Shown here piece by piece: positions 1-8,895 of a stretch of 64,000 nucleotides of DNA. The stretch comes from Pseudotabrizicola sp. Its GTDB lineage: Bacteria > Pseudomonadota > Alphaproteobacteria > Rhodobacterales > Rhodobacteraceae. The notes below the pieces were generated by a model that had not been told where the DNA came from, searched no databases, and saw nothing but the letters and a program-made list of their open reading frames with translations. The stretch lies in contig NZ_JAUSNR010000019.1 of assembly GCF_030656345.1 (NCBI RefSeq), positions 248,001 through 312,000 on the forward strand, in the 5' to 3' direction. Made by a program: the position numbers and the translations under genes. Position 1 is the stretch's first letter. Every line of letters starts with the position of its first letter.

Positions 1-111
1 ACCGACGCCTATCTGTTTGTTGTCGGCGCAGCTTTGGTTGGGCTGGTTCTGTTCGCACCCAAGGGCATTCTGGGCACCTTGCGCGAAAGGGTGTGGCGAT
101 GGTTGCCGTGA
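1..111 (+). CDS. livM: Branched-chain amino-acid-type ABC transporter permease, C-terminal fragment (LivM-like)
   Basis: The window opens inside a gene; only the last 36 codons are present, ending at TGA 109-111. The peptide has a hydrophobic stretch (FVVGAALVGLVLF) followed by the APKGILG motif and a basic tail, which is how LivM/HAAT-family permeases typically end. It overlaps the start of the following livG-type ATPase, so it belongs to the same operon. The substrate cannot be deduced from this fragment; the downstream hydantoinase genes suggest a cyclic amide rather than leucine. Confidence 0.7.
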   Translation, partial: TDAYLFVVGAALVGLVLFAPKGILGTLRERVWRWLP

Positions 112-818
112 TCAAGGCCACGGGGCTGACCCGGCACTTCGGCGGATTGCGCGCGGTGGATGGCGTGGATTTCACGCTGGAACAAGGCGAGATTCACGGG
201 CTGATCGGGCCGAACGGCGCAGGCAAGACCACCTTTGTCAGCCTGCTGTCGGGACGGATTCCGGTGCAATCCGGCGCGATCACCCTGAACGGCGAAGACA
301 TCACACGCCTGCCGGCGCATCTGCGGGTGCGCAAGGGCGTGGCCTATACGTTCCAGATCACCTCGGTCTATCCGCGCCTGTCGGTGTTCGACAATGTGGC
401 ACTGGCAGCCCAAAGCCAGGGGACGGCGGATGTGGCGGCAGAGGTGGCGCAGGCGCTTTCACGGGTCGGGATGACCGGGCTGGACCAGTCCTTGGCGGGC
501 ACGCTGTCTTATGGCCATCAGCGGCTGCTGGAGGTGGCGATGGGGCTGGCCCTGCGCCCGCTGGTGCTGATCTTGGATGAACCGACCCAAGGCTTGGCAT
601 CGGGTGAGATTGACGGGTTCAAGGCGCTGATCCGGTCCCTTGTGCCGCAGACCACCATTCTGCTGATCGAGCATAACATGGATGTGGTGATGGATCTTGC
701 CGACCGGATCACAGTGCTGAACTTCGGTCAGGTGCTGGCCGTGGGCACGCCGAACGCTATCCGTGCCAACACGGCGGTGCAGGATGCCTATCTGGGGGGC
801 GATCATGCTGCGGGTTGA
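99..818 (+). CDS. livG: ABC transporter ATP-binding protein, LivG type
   Basis: This is the first cytoplasmic ATPase of a branched-chain-type (HAAT) importer. Visible motifs are Walker A GPNGAGKTT near residue 38, the LSYGHQRLLEVAMGL signature and Walker B LVLILDEPTQGL, followed by the H-loop in LLIEHNMDVV. At about 239 residues the length is typical of LivG. An in-frame GTG lies at 93, but ATG 99 has a GAAAGG ribosome-binding site at a usual distance and is preferred. It overlaps the permease stop upstream and livF downstream, so the genes are translationally coupled. ATP hydrolysis would power uptake of the compound probably processed by HyuA/HyuB. Confidence 0.88.
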   Translation: MVAVIKATGLTRHFGGLRAVDGVDFTLEQGEIHGLIGPNGAGKTTFVSLLSGRIPVQSGAITLNGEDITRLPAHLRVRKGVAYTFQITSVYPRLSVFDNVALAAQSQGTADVAAEVAQALSRVGMTGLDQSLAGTLSYGHQRLLEVAMGLALRPLVLILDEPTQGLASGEIDGFKALIRSLVPQTTILLIEHNMDVVMDLADRITVLNFGQVLAVGTPNAIRANTAVQDAYLGGDHAAG

Positions 819-1500
819 AGGCATCACCGCTGGCTATGGCCCGGTCACCATTCTGCGTGAGTTGTCTTTTCACGCACAGGCCGGGCAGGTGACCTGCATC
901 ATGGGGCGCAACGGCGCGGGAAAATCGACCCTGCTAAAGGCGATCATGGGTCTGGTTCCGGTGCAATCGGGGCAGATCACGCTGAATGGTGTGCCGGTCC
1001 ACCGCCTGCCCGCGCATAAGGTGCCCGGCCACGGCATCGCCTATGTGCCGCAGGGGCGGCGGTTGTTCGGGCCGCTGACCGTGGCCGAGAATATCGAGGT
1101 TGGCCTGCTGACCCGCAACAAGGGGCCAAAAACGCGCGACTTCGTGCTGGGCCTGTTTCCGCGCCTGCGCGAACGGCTGGATCAGGTGGCCAGCACGCTT
1201 TCGGGGGGCGAACAGCAGATGCTGGCCATCGCGCGGGCGCTGTGTCTGGAACCGTCGGTCCTGCTGCTGGACGAACCCAGCGAAGGCTTGCAGCCTTCGA
1301 TGATCGCGCTGATCCGTGATACCGTGTTGCGCTTGCGCGATACGGGGCTGGCGACTGTGCTGGTGGAACAACGGGTGGATACCGTGCTGCGCATGGCGGA
1401 CCGGGTGGCCTTTATGGCGCATGGCAGGGTGGAAGCCGATGTCGCGCGTGAGGGCCTGACAGCGGAATCGACCCTGTTCCGGCAGTTTGTGGGGGTATGA
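805..1500 (+). CDS. livF: ABC transporter ATP-binding protein, LivF type
   Basis: Second ATPase of the same importer. It shows Walker A GRNGAGKST, the ABC signature LSGGEQQMLAIARAL and Walker B VLLLDEPSEGL, and the short length (231 residues) normal for LivF. The reading frame is open from 763, but ATG 805 opens a typical N-terminus (MLRVEGITAGYG) and has a GGGGGG purine run just upstream. It overlaps livG by 14 bases, and its stop overlaps the hyuA start (ATGATG). The overlaps tie transport and enzyme genes into one transcription unit. Confidence 0.88.
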   Translation: MLRVEGITAGYGPVTILRELSFHAQAGQVTCIMGRNGAGKSTLLKAIMGLVPVQSGQITLNGVPVHRLPAHKVPGHGIAYVPQGRRLFGPLTVAENIEVGLLTRNKGPKTRDFVLGLFPRLRERLDQVASTLSGGEQQMLAIARALCLEPSVLLLDEPSEGLQPSMIALIRDTVLRLRDTGLATVLVEQRVDTVLRMADRVAFMAHGRVEADVAREGLTAESTLFRQFVGV

Positions 1501-3521
1501 TGGCGGGTCTGGTCGCGGGCATTGACGTTGGCGGCACCTTCACCGATCTGGTGATCGTTGATCCTGCAACCGGGGCGGTCCGGCTGGCCAAGGTGCCCAC
1601 AACGCTGCCCAATCAGGCCCCCGGTGTTCTGAGCGCGCTGGAGGAGGCGGGGGCGGATCTGGCCGATATCGACCTGATCGTGCATGGCACCACCACCACC
1701 ACAAATGCCGTGCTGGAACGCACCTTGGCCAAGACCGGGTTGATCACCACGATGGGGTTCCGCGATGTGCTGGAACTGGGGCGGCGCACCCGGCCGCATG
1801 CCTATGGCATGCACGGGCAGTTCGTGCCGATCATCGCGCGCGATCTGCGGTTCGAAGTGCCGGAGCGGATGGATGCGCGGGGGGACATCCTGACGCCGCT
1901 GGACGAAGCCGCCGTGCGCAGAGCGGCTCTGCGCCTGCGGGATGTGGGCTGTGAAAGCGTGGTGATCCATTTCCTGCACGCCTATGCCAACCCGGCGCAT
2001 GAACGCCGCGCGGCGCAGATCGTGGCCGAGATCTGGCCGAACGATCACATCACCATGGGCCATGCCCTGCTGTCGGAAAGCCGCGAGTATGAGCGGGGGG
2101 TGACGGCGGCGGTCAACGCCAGCGTGCAGCCGCTGCTGGAGCGCTATGTCAGCCGTCTGGCCGATCAGCTGGCGGCGCGGGGGTATGCGCATGATCTGCT
2201 GGTGATGAACGGCAATGGCGGCATGGTTTCGGCGCGGTCGGTGTCGAAAGAGGCGGTGAAAACCGTGATGTCCGGCCCGGCATCGGGCGTGATGGCGGCG
2301 GTGGCCACCGGGCGGCGGGCGGGGATGACCAACCTTTTGACCTATGATATGGGCGGCACTTCTACCGATGTGGCAATGATCCGCGACGGCCGCGCCCCGG
2401 TCTCGAACGAGATCGAGGTGGAATATGCCATGCCGATCCATGTGCCGATGGTCGATGTGCGCACGGTGGGCGCCGGTGGCGGGTCTATCGCGCGACTGGA
2501 TGCCGCCGGAATGCTGCGGGTGGGGCCGGAAAGCGCCGGGTCCAGTCCCGGTCCGGTGTGCTATGGCCGGGGCGGCACACGGGTGACGATTTCCGACGCC
2601 AACCTGCTGCTGGGCCGCCTGCCCGCCGCGCGCTTCGGGCAAGCGGCAGAGGCGGCACGGGCGGCGATGGCGGATCAGATCGCCACGCCTTTGGGTCTGT
2701 CGGTTGAGGAAGCTGCCGAGGCGGTGGTGCGGATTGCCAACATCCATATGGCCGGGGCGATCCGGATGGTGTCCATCTCGATGGGGGCCGATCCGCGGGA
2801 TTTCGCGCTGTTCGCCTTTGGTGGGGCCGGGCCGCTGCATGCGGTGGCGCTGGCGCGCGAACTGGCGGTGCCGCAGGTGCTGATCCCGGCGCGGCCGGGG
2901 ATTACAAATGCGCTGGGCTGCGTGGTGGCCGATCTGCGGCAAGATTTTGTGCGCACGCTGAACCGGCCACTCGACAGCGTTGAAATCGACACTGTGCAAA
3001 GGATTCTGGCCGAGCAAGACGCCGAAGGGCGGCGTCTGATCGGGGCAGAGAAAATCCGCCTTGCCTCGGTGCGCACCGAGTTTTCGGCGGATATGCAATT
3101 TGTCGGCCAGACACATCTGCTGCGTGTGGCCTTGCCCGACGGCACACCGTCGCGTGACGATCTGCAACGGCTGTTTGAAGCCGCCTATCACCAACGCTTC
3201 CGCGTCACCTTGCCGACGATCCGGGCCAATCTGGTCAACCTGAACGTCTCTGTCATCGGTGAGCGGCCAGAAATGGATCTGTCGGCCCTGATCGACCGGG
3301 CGGGTCGCAAGGCCGAAGCTGCACCCAAAGAGTCGCGCAAAGTATGGTTCGGCAGCTGGGTGGACACCCCGGTGTACTGGCGCGACCACCTGCCGCTGGA
3401 TCTGCACCTGACCGGCCCGGCGATCATTGAACAGATGGATACGACAATCGTGATAGACCCGGGCTGCCACGTCACCTCGGACCCTGATGGCAACCTTATC
3501 GTGCAGGTGCCCCATGCCTGA
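1497..3521 (+). CDS. hyuA: Hydantoinase/oxoprolinase family subunit A (N-methylhydantoinase A-like)
   Basis: A 674-residue member of the hydantoinase A/5-oxoprolinase family, which opens cyclic amides in an ATP-dependent reaction. The N-terminus has the glycine-rich actin/acetate-kinase-fold nucleotide motif IDVGGTFTDLVIVD. The central part contains GHALLSESREYERG and TYDMGGTSTDVAMI, and later the GGAGPLHAVALAREL segment, all characteristic of the family. The start is ATG 1497 or 1500, overlapping the livF stop. It is followed by hyuB with an 8-base overlap, the usual A/B pairing. Whether the substrate is hydantoin, N-methylhydantoin, 5-oxoproline or another lactam cannot be read from sequence; genes of this family are often mislabelled. 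Confidence 0.88.
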   Translation: MMAGLVAGIDVGGTFTDLVIVDPATGAVRLAKVPTTLPNQAPGVLSALEEAGADLADIDLIVHGTTTTTNAVLERTLAKTGLITTMGFRDVLELGRRTRPHAYGMHGQFVPIIARDLRFEVPERMDARGDILTPLDEAAVRRAALRLRDVGCESVVIHFLHAYANPAHERRAAQIVAEIWPNDHITMGHALLSESREYERGVTAAVNASVQPLLERYVSRLADQLAARGYAHDLLVMNGNGGMVSARSVSKEAVKTVMSGPASGVMAAVATGRRAGMTNLLTYDMGGTSTDVAMIRDGRAPVSNEIEVEYAMPIHVPMVDVRTVGAGGGSIARLDAAGMLRVGPESAGSSPGPVCYGRGGTRVTISDANLLLGRLPAARFGQAAEAARAAMADQIATPLGLSVEEAAEAVVRIANIHMAGAIRMVSISMGADPRDFALFAFGGAGPLHAVALARELAVPQVLIPARPGITNALGCVVADLRQDFVRTLNRPLDSVEIDTVQRILAEQDAEGRRLIGAEKIRLASVRTEFSADMQFVGQTHLLRVALPDGTPSRDDLQRLFEAAYHQRFRVTLPTIRANLVNLNVSVIGERPEMDLSALIDRAGRKAEAAPKESRKVWFGSWVDTPVYWRDHLPLDLHLTGPAIIEQMDTTIVIDPGCHVTSDPDGNLIVQVPHA

Positions 3522-5196
3522 TCCCGTCACCCTCGCCGTTATTCAGGCCGGTCTGCAGCAGGTCTGCGACGAGATGGACCTGACCTTCAGCCGCGCCGCC
3601 TTTTCGCCGGTGATTGCGGAAGCCGACGACAGGTCAGACGGGATTTACAGCGCGACAGATGGCAGCCTGATCGCCCAGGGCTCCAAAGGGCTGCCGGTGT
3701 TTGTGGGCGTGATGCAGTTTTCCACCCGGACGATTGTGGAACGCATCCGCAGCGGCCTGACCGCAGCACCGGAACCGGGCGACATCTACATGGTGAACGA
3801 CCCCTATCTGGGCGGCACCCATCTGATGGATGTGCGCTTTGCCATGCCGGTCTGGCGCGATGGCGCAATTTATTGCTGGCTGTCCAATACCGGGCACTGG
3901 CCCGATACCGGCGGTATGGTCCCCGGCGGGTTCAGCGCCAGCGCAATCAGCGCCGAGCAGGAGGGGCTGCGCATTCCCCCGGTGAAACTGTTCAAAAAGG
4001 GCGCGTTAGACACGGAAATCTGGCAGATCATCTGCTCCAACATCCGGGTGTCGGATCAACGCATCGGCGATGTGCAGGCGCAGGCCAGTGCCCTGCTGAT
4101 CGGGGCGGAACGGTTGGCAGTGCTGCTCGACCGTTACGGTGATGCCGCGGTAACGGAGGCAATCGCCGAAATGCGGGTCCGCGCGGCACAGCAGATGCGG
4201 GCGATGATCGGGCTGATTGCCGATGGCAGCTACAGCGCGACGGCAATCGTCGATTCCGATGGGGTGGTGAATGAACCGCTGAAAATCGCCGTTACAGTGT
4301 CTAAAAACGCCGACGGGCTGACCTTTGATTTCTCGCAAAGCTCGCCCCCCTGCATGGGGCCGATGAATTCCGTCCGGGCGACCACGCTGTCTTCGGTCTA
4401 TCTGGCGATGCGCCATATTTTCCCCGATGTGCCGATCAGTGCGGGCGCGTTCGAGCCGCTGACCGTTACCGGCATCGAAGGCACCTTCCTTGATGCCCAA
4501 TACCCGCGCCCGGTGTCGGGCTGCGCAGCAGAGGTCAGCCAGCGCATTGCCGAGGCTGTCTTTGCAGCACTTGTTCAGGCGATTCCGGACCGGGTGACGG
4601 CAGCCCCTGCCGGAACCAGCGGGAATTTTGGGCTGGGCGGCCATGATCCTGACTCTGGGCAGGACTATGTGATGTACCAGATTTCCGGCGGCGGTTATGG
4701 CGGCAACGCGGGTCACGACGGGCTGTCGAACGGCTGTTCGACCATCGGCATCTCGAAAGCCCCGCCGGTGGAGATCATGGAGCAGAAGTTCCCGGTGCTG
4801 TACCGCCACTACGCCCTGCACGAAGGCAGCGGCGGGGCGGGCACCCATCGCGGCGGCTTCGGTCTGGATTACGAGATTGAGCTGTTGCGCGGTCAGGCCC
4901 GGGCGAGCTTTGTGATGGACCATGGCCGCACCGGGCCTTTGGGCGCGCAAGGCGGGCAGGATGGCGGGGTGAACCGGGTTGAGGTGATGCGCGGGGGTGA
5001 GACATTTGTGCCGCCACACCTGTCGAAAGCGCAGGATATTGTGCTGGCCCCCGGCGACAGGGTGCGCGTGCGCACCCCCGGCGGCGGCGGCTTTGGCGAC
5101 CCGCTGCTGCGTGACCCGGCCTTGATCGCGGAAGATATCCAGCTGGGCCGCTATACAGCGGCGCAGGCCCACGCACTGTGGAACTGGCCGGGTTAG
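3514..5196 (+). CDS. hyuB: Hydantoinase/oxoprolinase family subunit B (N-methylhydantoinase B-like)
   Basis: Partner of HyuA, about 560 residues, starting at ATG 3514 (MPDPVTLAVIQAGLQQVCDE) inside the hyuA 3' end. Typical HyuB features are the N-terminal DMTF-type segment MDLTFSRAAFSPVIAE, the NDPYLGGTHLMDV block, GHWPDTGGMVPGG, and the glycine-rich C-terminus VRTPGGGGFGDPL. The A and B subunits together form the ATP-dependent amide-ring-opening enzyme in characterised members. The stop codon (TAG 5194-5196) overlaps the convergent nagA stop (TAA on minus, 5193-5195), so the two operons abut with no terminator space between them. Confidence 0.88.
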   Translation: MPDPVTLAVIQAGLQQVCDEMDLTFSRAAFSPVIAEADDRSDGIYSATDGSLIAQGSKGLPVFVGVMQFSTRTIVERIRSGLTAAPEPGDIYMVNDPYLGGTHLMDVRFAMPVWRDGAIYCWLSNTGHWPDTGGMVPGGFSASAISAEQEGLRIPPVKLFKKGALDTEIWQIICSNIRVSDQRIGDVQAQASALLIGAERLAVLLDRYGDAAVTEAIAEMRVRAAQQMRAMIGLIADGSYSATAIVDSDGVVNEPLKIAVTVSKNADGLTFDFSQSSPPCMGPMNSVRATTLSSVYLAMRHIFPDVPISAGAFEPLTVTGIEGTFLDAQYPRPVSGCAAEVSQRIAEAVFAALVQAIPDRVTAAPAGTSGNFGLGGHDPDSGQDYVMYQISGGGYGGNAGHDGLSNGCSTIGISKAPPVEIMEQKFPVLYRHYALHEGSGGAGTHRGGFGLDYEIELLRGQARASFVMDHGRTGPLGAQGGQDGGVNRVEVMRGGETFVPPHLSKAQDIVLAPGDRVRVRTPGGGGFGDPLLRDPALIAEDIQLGRYTAAQAHALWNWPG

Positions 5197-6317
5197 AGCC
5201 GCTTTTGCCCGCCCTGCCAGACGGCGCTGACCTGATAGGCATCGGTCAGATGCACCAGATCGGCCCGCGCGCCCGCCTTCAGATGGCCCAGATCATCGCG
5301 CCCGATCAGTTGCGCCGGAATGCTGCTGGCCATCGCAAGCGCCCGCTCAACCGGCACGCCGACCGTGTTGACCATCACCGCAATGGCCTGCGGCAGGGTC
5401 AGATCCGCCCCGGCCAGCGTGCCATCTTCCAGCGTCAGCCGCCCGTCACGGCGGATGATCGTCCGGCCCCCCAGAGTGAACGTCTGCTGCTCGCTGCCCG
5501 CAGCGGCCATGCAGTCTGACACCAGAAAAAGCCCCTTCGGCCGCGCTGCAACAGCGATGCGCAGCGCCGCCGGTGCCACGTGAATTGCATCAGCAATCAC
5601 GCCTGCCGCGATATCATGCGTCAGCACCGCGCCCACCAGCCCCGGTTCACGGTGGCCAAGCGGGCCCATCGCGTTGAACAAATGCGTGGCGCAGCGCGCA
5701 CCCGCCGCGATGGCGGCCTCGGCTTGCGCAAACGTACACTCTGTGTGGCCCAGACTGACGATCACCCCGGCAGCGGCCAGTGCCGTGATCTGATCCGCGC
5801 GCACCGCGGACGGGGCCAGCGTGACCATCAGCGCCGGCAGGCGCCGGGCCGCGTCGATCAGCACCGCCAGATCCTCCTCCCCCATGGGCCGGATCAGCGC
5901 CGGATCATGCGCGCCTTTGCGGCGCACATCCAGATGCGGCCCTTCCAGATGCAGGCCCAGAAAGCCGGGCGTACTGATGCTGGCAACCGCGGCCGCAATC
6001 ACCCGGGCGGTGGCCTGCGGCGTGGAGGTGATCAGGGTCGGCAACAGCCCGGTGGTGCCCAGCTTCGCATGGGTTTCGCAGATCACGCGCAGCGTGCCGG
6101 CATCGGTCTGGTCATCGACCATCAGCCCGTTGCCGCCATTGACCTGCAGATCGATCAGCCCGGGGGCCAGTATCCCGCCCGTCAGCCTGATCACCGCCGC
6201 ACCCTGTGGCACGGTGGCGGACAGGCCGGTCACCATCTGCCCGTCGGTCAGCAGCACGGCATCGCGGTGCAGCGCCGTGCCATCAAACACCGTTGCGCCG
6301 ATGAATGCTGTGGTCAT
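5193..6317 (-). CDS. nagA: N-acetylglucosamine-6-phosphate deacetylase
   Basis: A 374-residue amidohydrolase. The N-terminal metal-site region LAPGLIDLQVNGGNG, the GLHLEGPHLDVRRKGAHDP block, the SLGHTECTFAQAEAAIAAGA histidine motif, and the ATHLFNAMGPLGHREPGLVG and LVSDCMAAAG segments are all diagnostic of NagA. It removes acetate from GlcNAc-6-phosphate in the cytoplasm. It follows the SIS-family gene with a one-base stop/start overlap (TGATG), which couples deacetylation to the next step, glucosamine-6-phosphate deamination. Confidence 0.92.
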   Translation of the reverse strand: MTTAFIGATVFDGTALHRDAVLLTDGQMVTGLSATVPQGAAVIRLTGGILAPGLIDLQVNGGNGLMVDDQTDAGTLRVICETHAKLGTTGLLPTLITSTPQATARVIAAAVASISTPGFLGLHLEGPHLDVRRKGAHDPALIRPMGEEDLAVLIDAARRLPALMVTLAPSAVRADQITALAAAGVIVSLGHTECTFAQAEAAIAAGARCATHLFNAMGPLGHREPGLVGAVLTHDIAAGVIADAIHVAPAALRIAVAARPKGLFLVSDCMAAAGSEQQTFTLGGRTIIRRDGRLTLEDGTLAGADLTLPQAIAVMVNTVGVPVERALAMASSIPAQLIGRDDLGHLKAGARADLVHLTDAYQVSAVWQGGQKRL

Positions 6318-7342
6318 CAGACGGTTTCCGTCACCTTGCGCAGATGCGGCGGCGTGTCGGGGTCAAAGCCACGTCGCCGCGCCAGACCTTCGACAAAACT
6401 GTAAAAGGCGGTTGCCAGCACAAGGGGCGCGACCAGCGGGTGCAGGTCCGGCACCGATGGCAGCAGCGTGGCACCCTGCGACGGCTGCCCGGTCAAAAAC
6501 ACATCGGCCCCCTGACGCGCCAGACGTTCCGCCGTGGTCACCACATGGGGCAAGGCTGCATCCTGCACGCCAAGCGCCAGAACCGGAAACTGGGCCTGCA
6601 CAATCGCGGCGGGGCCATGCAGCACTTCGGCCGCGGAATAGGATTCCGCGTGCAGGCCGCAGGTTTCCTTGAGCTTCAGGGCGCATTCATTCGCGATGGC
6701 AAAGGCAGGCCCGCGCCCCAGCACATAGACCGAATTCGCCCGCGCAAGCCGGGCCGCCAAGGGCGACCAGTCAAGCGCAAGCGCTTTTTCCAGCGCGTGG
6801 GGCAGCGTGTCCAGCGCCCGCAGCAAAGCCGCATCCTGCTGCCATTCGGCCAGCAGCGACAGGCCCGCCAGAACCGAGGTGACAAAGGTCTTGGTCGCCG
6901 CAACGCTGTGTTCGACCCCGGCCTGCAGATCAAGGCAATGGTTCGCCGCAAGACCCATCGGGCTGTTCGCCGAATTGGTGATCGCAACCGACAAGGCCCC
7001 GCCGGTCCGGGCGGCCTGCATCATCTCAACGATATCCGGGCTTTGGCCGGATTGCGAAATGCCGATGCAGACCGCGCCTTTCAGCCGCAACGGGCGACCG
7101 TAGACCGATGCGACGGATGGCCCGACCGAGGCCACCGGCACCCCCGCCAGCAGCTCGACCGCGTATTTCAGATAGGTCGCCGCATGGTCGGACGACCCCC
7201 GCGCAACCGTGATCAGCAGGCCCGGATCAAGGCTGCGCATCGCCGCCGCCGCATCGCGGACGGCTGGCCCGGTCTGGTCAAGAAACCGTGCGGCAGCCGC
7301 AGGAATTTCGGCAACTTCGCGGGCCATCTTGCTCTGCGTCAT
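6317..7342 (-). CDS. nagB-II: SIS-domain glucosamine-6-phosphate deaminase (NagB-II type)
   Basis: A 341-residue protein made of two sugar-isomerase (SIS) domains, without the glutamine amidotransferase domain of GlmS. Sugar-phosphate-binding motifs include ARGSSDHAATYLKYAVE and ISQSGQSPDIVEMM in the first domain and LGRGPAFAIANECALKLKE in the second. Proteins of this shape next to nagA act as NagB-II deaminases, making fructose-6-phosphate from glucosamine-6-phosphate; an AgaS-like role is the alternative. It is the first gene of the minus-strand operon. The 183-base space before the tRNA should hold its promoter, but no specific operator was recognised. Confidence 0.82.
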   Translation of the reverse strand: MTQSKMAREVAEIPAAAARFLDQTGPAVRDAAAAMRSLDPGLLITVARGSSDHAATYLKYAVELLAGVPVASVGPSVASVYGRPLRLKGAVCIGISQSGQSPDIVEMMQAARTGGALSVAITNSANSPMGLAANHCLDLQAGVEHSVAATKTFVTSVLAGLSLLAEWQQDAALLRALDTLPHALEKALALDWSPLAARLARANSVYVLGRGPAFAIANECALKLKETCGLHAESYSAAEVLHGPAAIVQAQFPVLALGVQDAALPHVVTTAERLARQGADVFLTGQPSQGATLLPSVPDLHPLVAPLVLATAFYSFVEGLARRRGFDPDTPPHLRKVTETV

Positions 7343-7525
7343 GGTCTGTTCCTTTCGTCATTCCGCCGTCCGGCACCGCCATGTTGGCATCCGCTGGCCT
7401 GCTCGTTGCACAAGATCCCCGAGAGCTTGCCAAAGCGCAATCCACCATCGTCCCGCACCCCAGACAGCCCCGCGCGTTTAAGTCTTGCAGGAACAGCAGC
7501 GACCGTTTAAGGGACGTGTCGCGTA

Positions 7526-7601
7526 GCCCCAATAGCTCAGCTGGTAGAGCACATCATTCGTAATGATGGGGTCGGCGGTTCGAGTCCGTCTTGGGGCACC
7601 A
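7526..7601 (+). tRNA. tRNA-Thr (anticodon CGT)
   Basis: A 76-base cloverleaf with acceptor stem GCCCCAA/TTGGGGC, D arm AGCTCAGCTGGTAGAGC, anticodon stem CATCA/TGATG around loop TTCGTAA (anticodon CGT, threonine), T arm with GGTTCGAGTCC, discriminator A and an encoded CCA end. Its last 17 bases form most of the left repeat of the adjacent integrated element, and the gene stays intact after integration. Confidence 0.95.
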
Positions 7602-7602
7602 C
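7585..7602 (+). repeat. attL core of the integrated element (18-bp direct repeat)
   Basis: TCCGTCTTGGGGCACCAC lies at the 3' end of the tRNA-Thr gene and recurs exactly at 16869-16886. The sequences diverge immediately outside the 18 bases on both sides. Integration at a tRNA 3' end that restores the gene is the usual behaviour of tyrosine integrases, and an integrase gene begins 16 bases further in. Confidence 0.9.
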
Positions 7603-7618
7603 CCGGCTATAAAGATCG

Positions 7619-8707
7619 TTATTTGTCAAGTTCTTGTCGCCTTCTGTTTCCCTTTTCGGGGCTACCTGTATCCAAATTTGCACCCGGTTCGTTCTCGGCC
7701 ACGCCCATGACAGCGCCCTTGCGGTCAAATTCGCGCTGATAGTGCTGCGCCAATTTCAGCGATTGATGGCCAGTCCAGGCGGCGCTTTGACTGGAGGTGC
7801 CGCCTCCCTCGATGATCGACGCCGCACGGGTTTTTCGCAGCCCATGGGCAGTGGCGTCGATTCCTGCCTCGGTGCAGGCCTTCAACATCATCGTGACGGC
7901 ACCCTTGGCAGACCGTGGCCTGCCGCCCTGCGCCGGCACAAAGCACAGGTGGCCTGCAAAGCCCGCTATTGCGGCCAGCATGGCCTGTCGATCAGCTTCC
8001 CGCGCATACGATGGCAGGGCGCAGCTCCACGGCACATAGGCGCGGTCGCTGGTCTTTTGTTGGCTGAAGATAAGGACCCCGTCGCCATCGACCATTTGCG
8101 GGCCCAGCAGCACAGCGTCGCTGATTCGTGCGCCGGTCCAGTGCAGCAGCTCCATCATCGCGCGCGGACTTGACCCGATAGGCCAGCGGGTGCGGAATTT
8201 GGCAATGTCTTCGTCTGTCCAGCGCCGGTGCCCGATCTTACCCTTGGCCTTCACCGCCTTGGGCATGCGCACTTTCAGCGCCGGGTTCTCGAGAATCAGC
8301 CCGCGCTCCTTGCACCAGGTGCCCCATGCGCGCCACGCCTTCAGGCGGTCGCCCGGGCTGGGGGCCTCGGCCACATCCTTGGTGATATGCGGGTCACGGA
8401 TGGCGCGGGCGCTGACGTGGCCCTTTGCGGCGCAGATCGCGTCGAACTGACGGGCCACCTTAGCGCGGTAGACGGGCGTCCAGCTGGCAAACATGGCACT
8501 TCCGCGCATGGCGCTCCAGGTGCTGGCCAATGTGCCTTGCTTTGGCTTTTCAGCAGGCTTGCCGTCGCGCGCCGCCTCGGCCCACGCGGCGATGAAGTCA
8601 GGGTGATCGTGGGGCAAGTCAGGCAGGGCCACCAGCTTGCTCTTGCCGCCCTTGCGGGTGCGATAGAATGCGCGGCCGTCGCGCGGCTGCACCCATAGCC
8701 CCTTCAT
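7619..8707 (-). CDS. int: Tyrosine-type site-specific integrase
   Basis: A 362-residue phage-type integrase. The catalytic domain shows WTGARISDAV (first arginine), the HGLRKTRAA box (histidine and second arginine), TGHQSL, and a candidate nucleophilic tyrosine in LAQHYQREF. An N-terminal arm/core-binding region precedes it. ATG 8707 is preferred over the in-frame ATG 8734 because it makes a four-base ATGA overlap with the preceding 63-residue gene. The gene ends 16 bases from attL, the standard position. It would catalyse insertion into and excision from the tRNA-Thr 3' end. Confidence 0.93.
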   Translation of the reverse strand: MKGLWVQPRDGRAFYRTRKGGKSKLVALPDLPHDHPDFIAAWAEAARDGKPAEKPKQGTLASTWSAMRGSAMFASWTPVYRAKVARQFDAICAAKGHVSARAIRDPHITKDVAEAPSPGDRLKAWRAWGTWCKERGLILENPALKVRMPKAVKAKGKIGHRRWTDEDIAKFRTRWPIGSSPRAMMELLHWTGARISDAVLLGPQMVDGDGVLIFSQQKTSDRAYVPWSCALPSYAREADRQAMLAAIAGFAGHLCFVPAQGGRPRSAKGAVTMMLKACTEAGIDATAHGLRKTRAASIIEGGGTSSQSAAWTGHQSLKLAQHYQREFDRKGAVMGVAENEPGANLDTGSPEKGNRRRQELDK

Positions 8708-8895
8708 CCTGATAACCCGAACGCTTTGTCGCATTCATCCGTCTCCCTTTCGGCCGAACCAAGCGGCAAGGGTGATAGATCCGGGGAGATTCGGTAAGTC
8801 GTGCCATCGGGGGCCTGAATGGTCACAGCGACACCCGCCTTAACCGCCACCTGGGCGGCGCGATGCAGCTCTGCGGCGGTGACACGGCGCGTCAT
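8704..8895 (-). CDS. Small conserved-looking protein between excisionase and integrase genes
   Basis: A 63-residue protein (MTRRVTAAELHRAAQVAVKA...), linked by ATGA overlaps to both the excisionase gene upstream and the integrase gene downstream, so it is very probably translated. The N-terminal half looks helical; the middle has VTIQAPDGTTYRISPD, a short beta-like segment. No family was recognised. An upstream in-frame ATG at 8928 would lengthen it to 74 residues but overlap the excisionase gene more. Its position between xis and int suggests a role in excision control or simple linkage; this is inference only. Confidence 0.6.
   Translation of the reverse strand: MTRRVTAAELHRAAQVAVKAGVAVTIQAPDGTTYRISPDLSPLPLGSAERETDECDKAFGLSG

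Noticed and set aside
1182-3530. 782-residue minus-strand frame
   Set aside because: Antisense shadow of livF and hyuA. Low-complexity H/R/Q-rich translation, no motif, and it covers genes with strong family signatures.
7475-7511. Two CGTTTAAG direct repeats before tRNA-Thr
   Set aside because: Only eight bases, 29 apart; could be chance, and no factor with this site was recognised.
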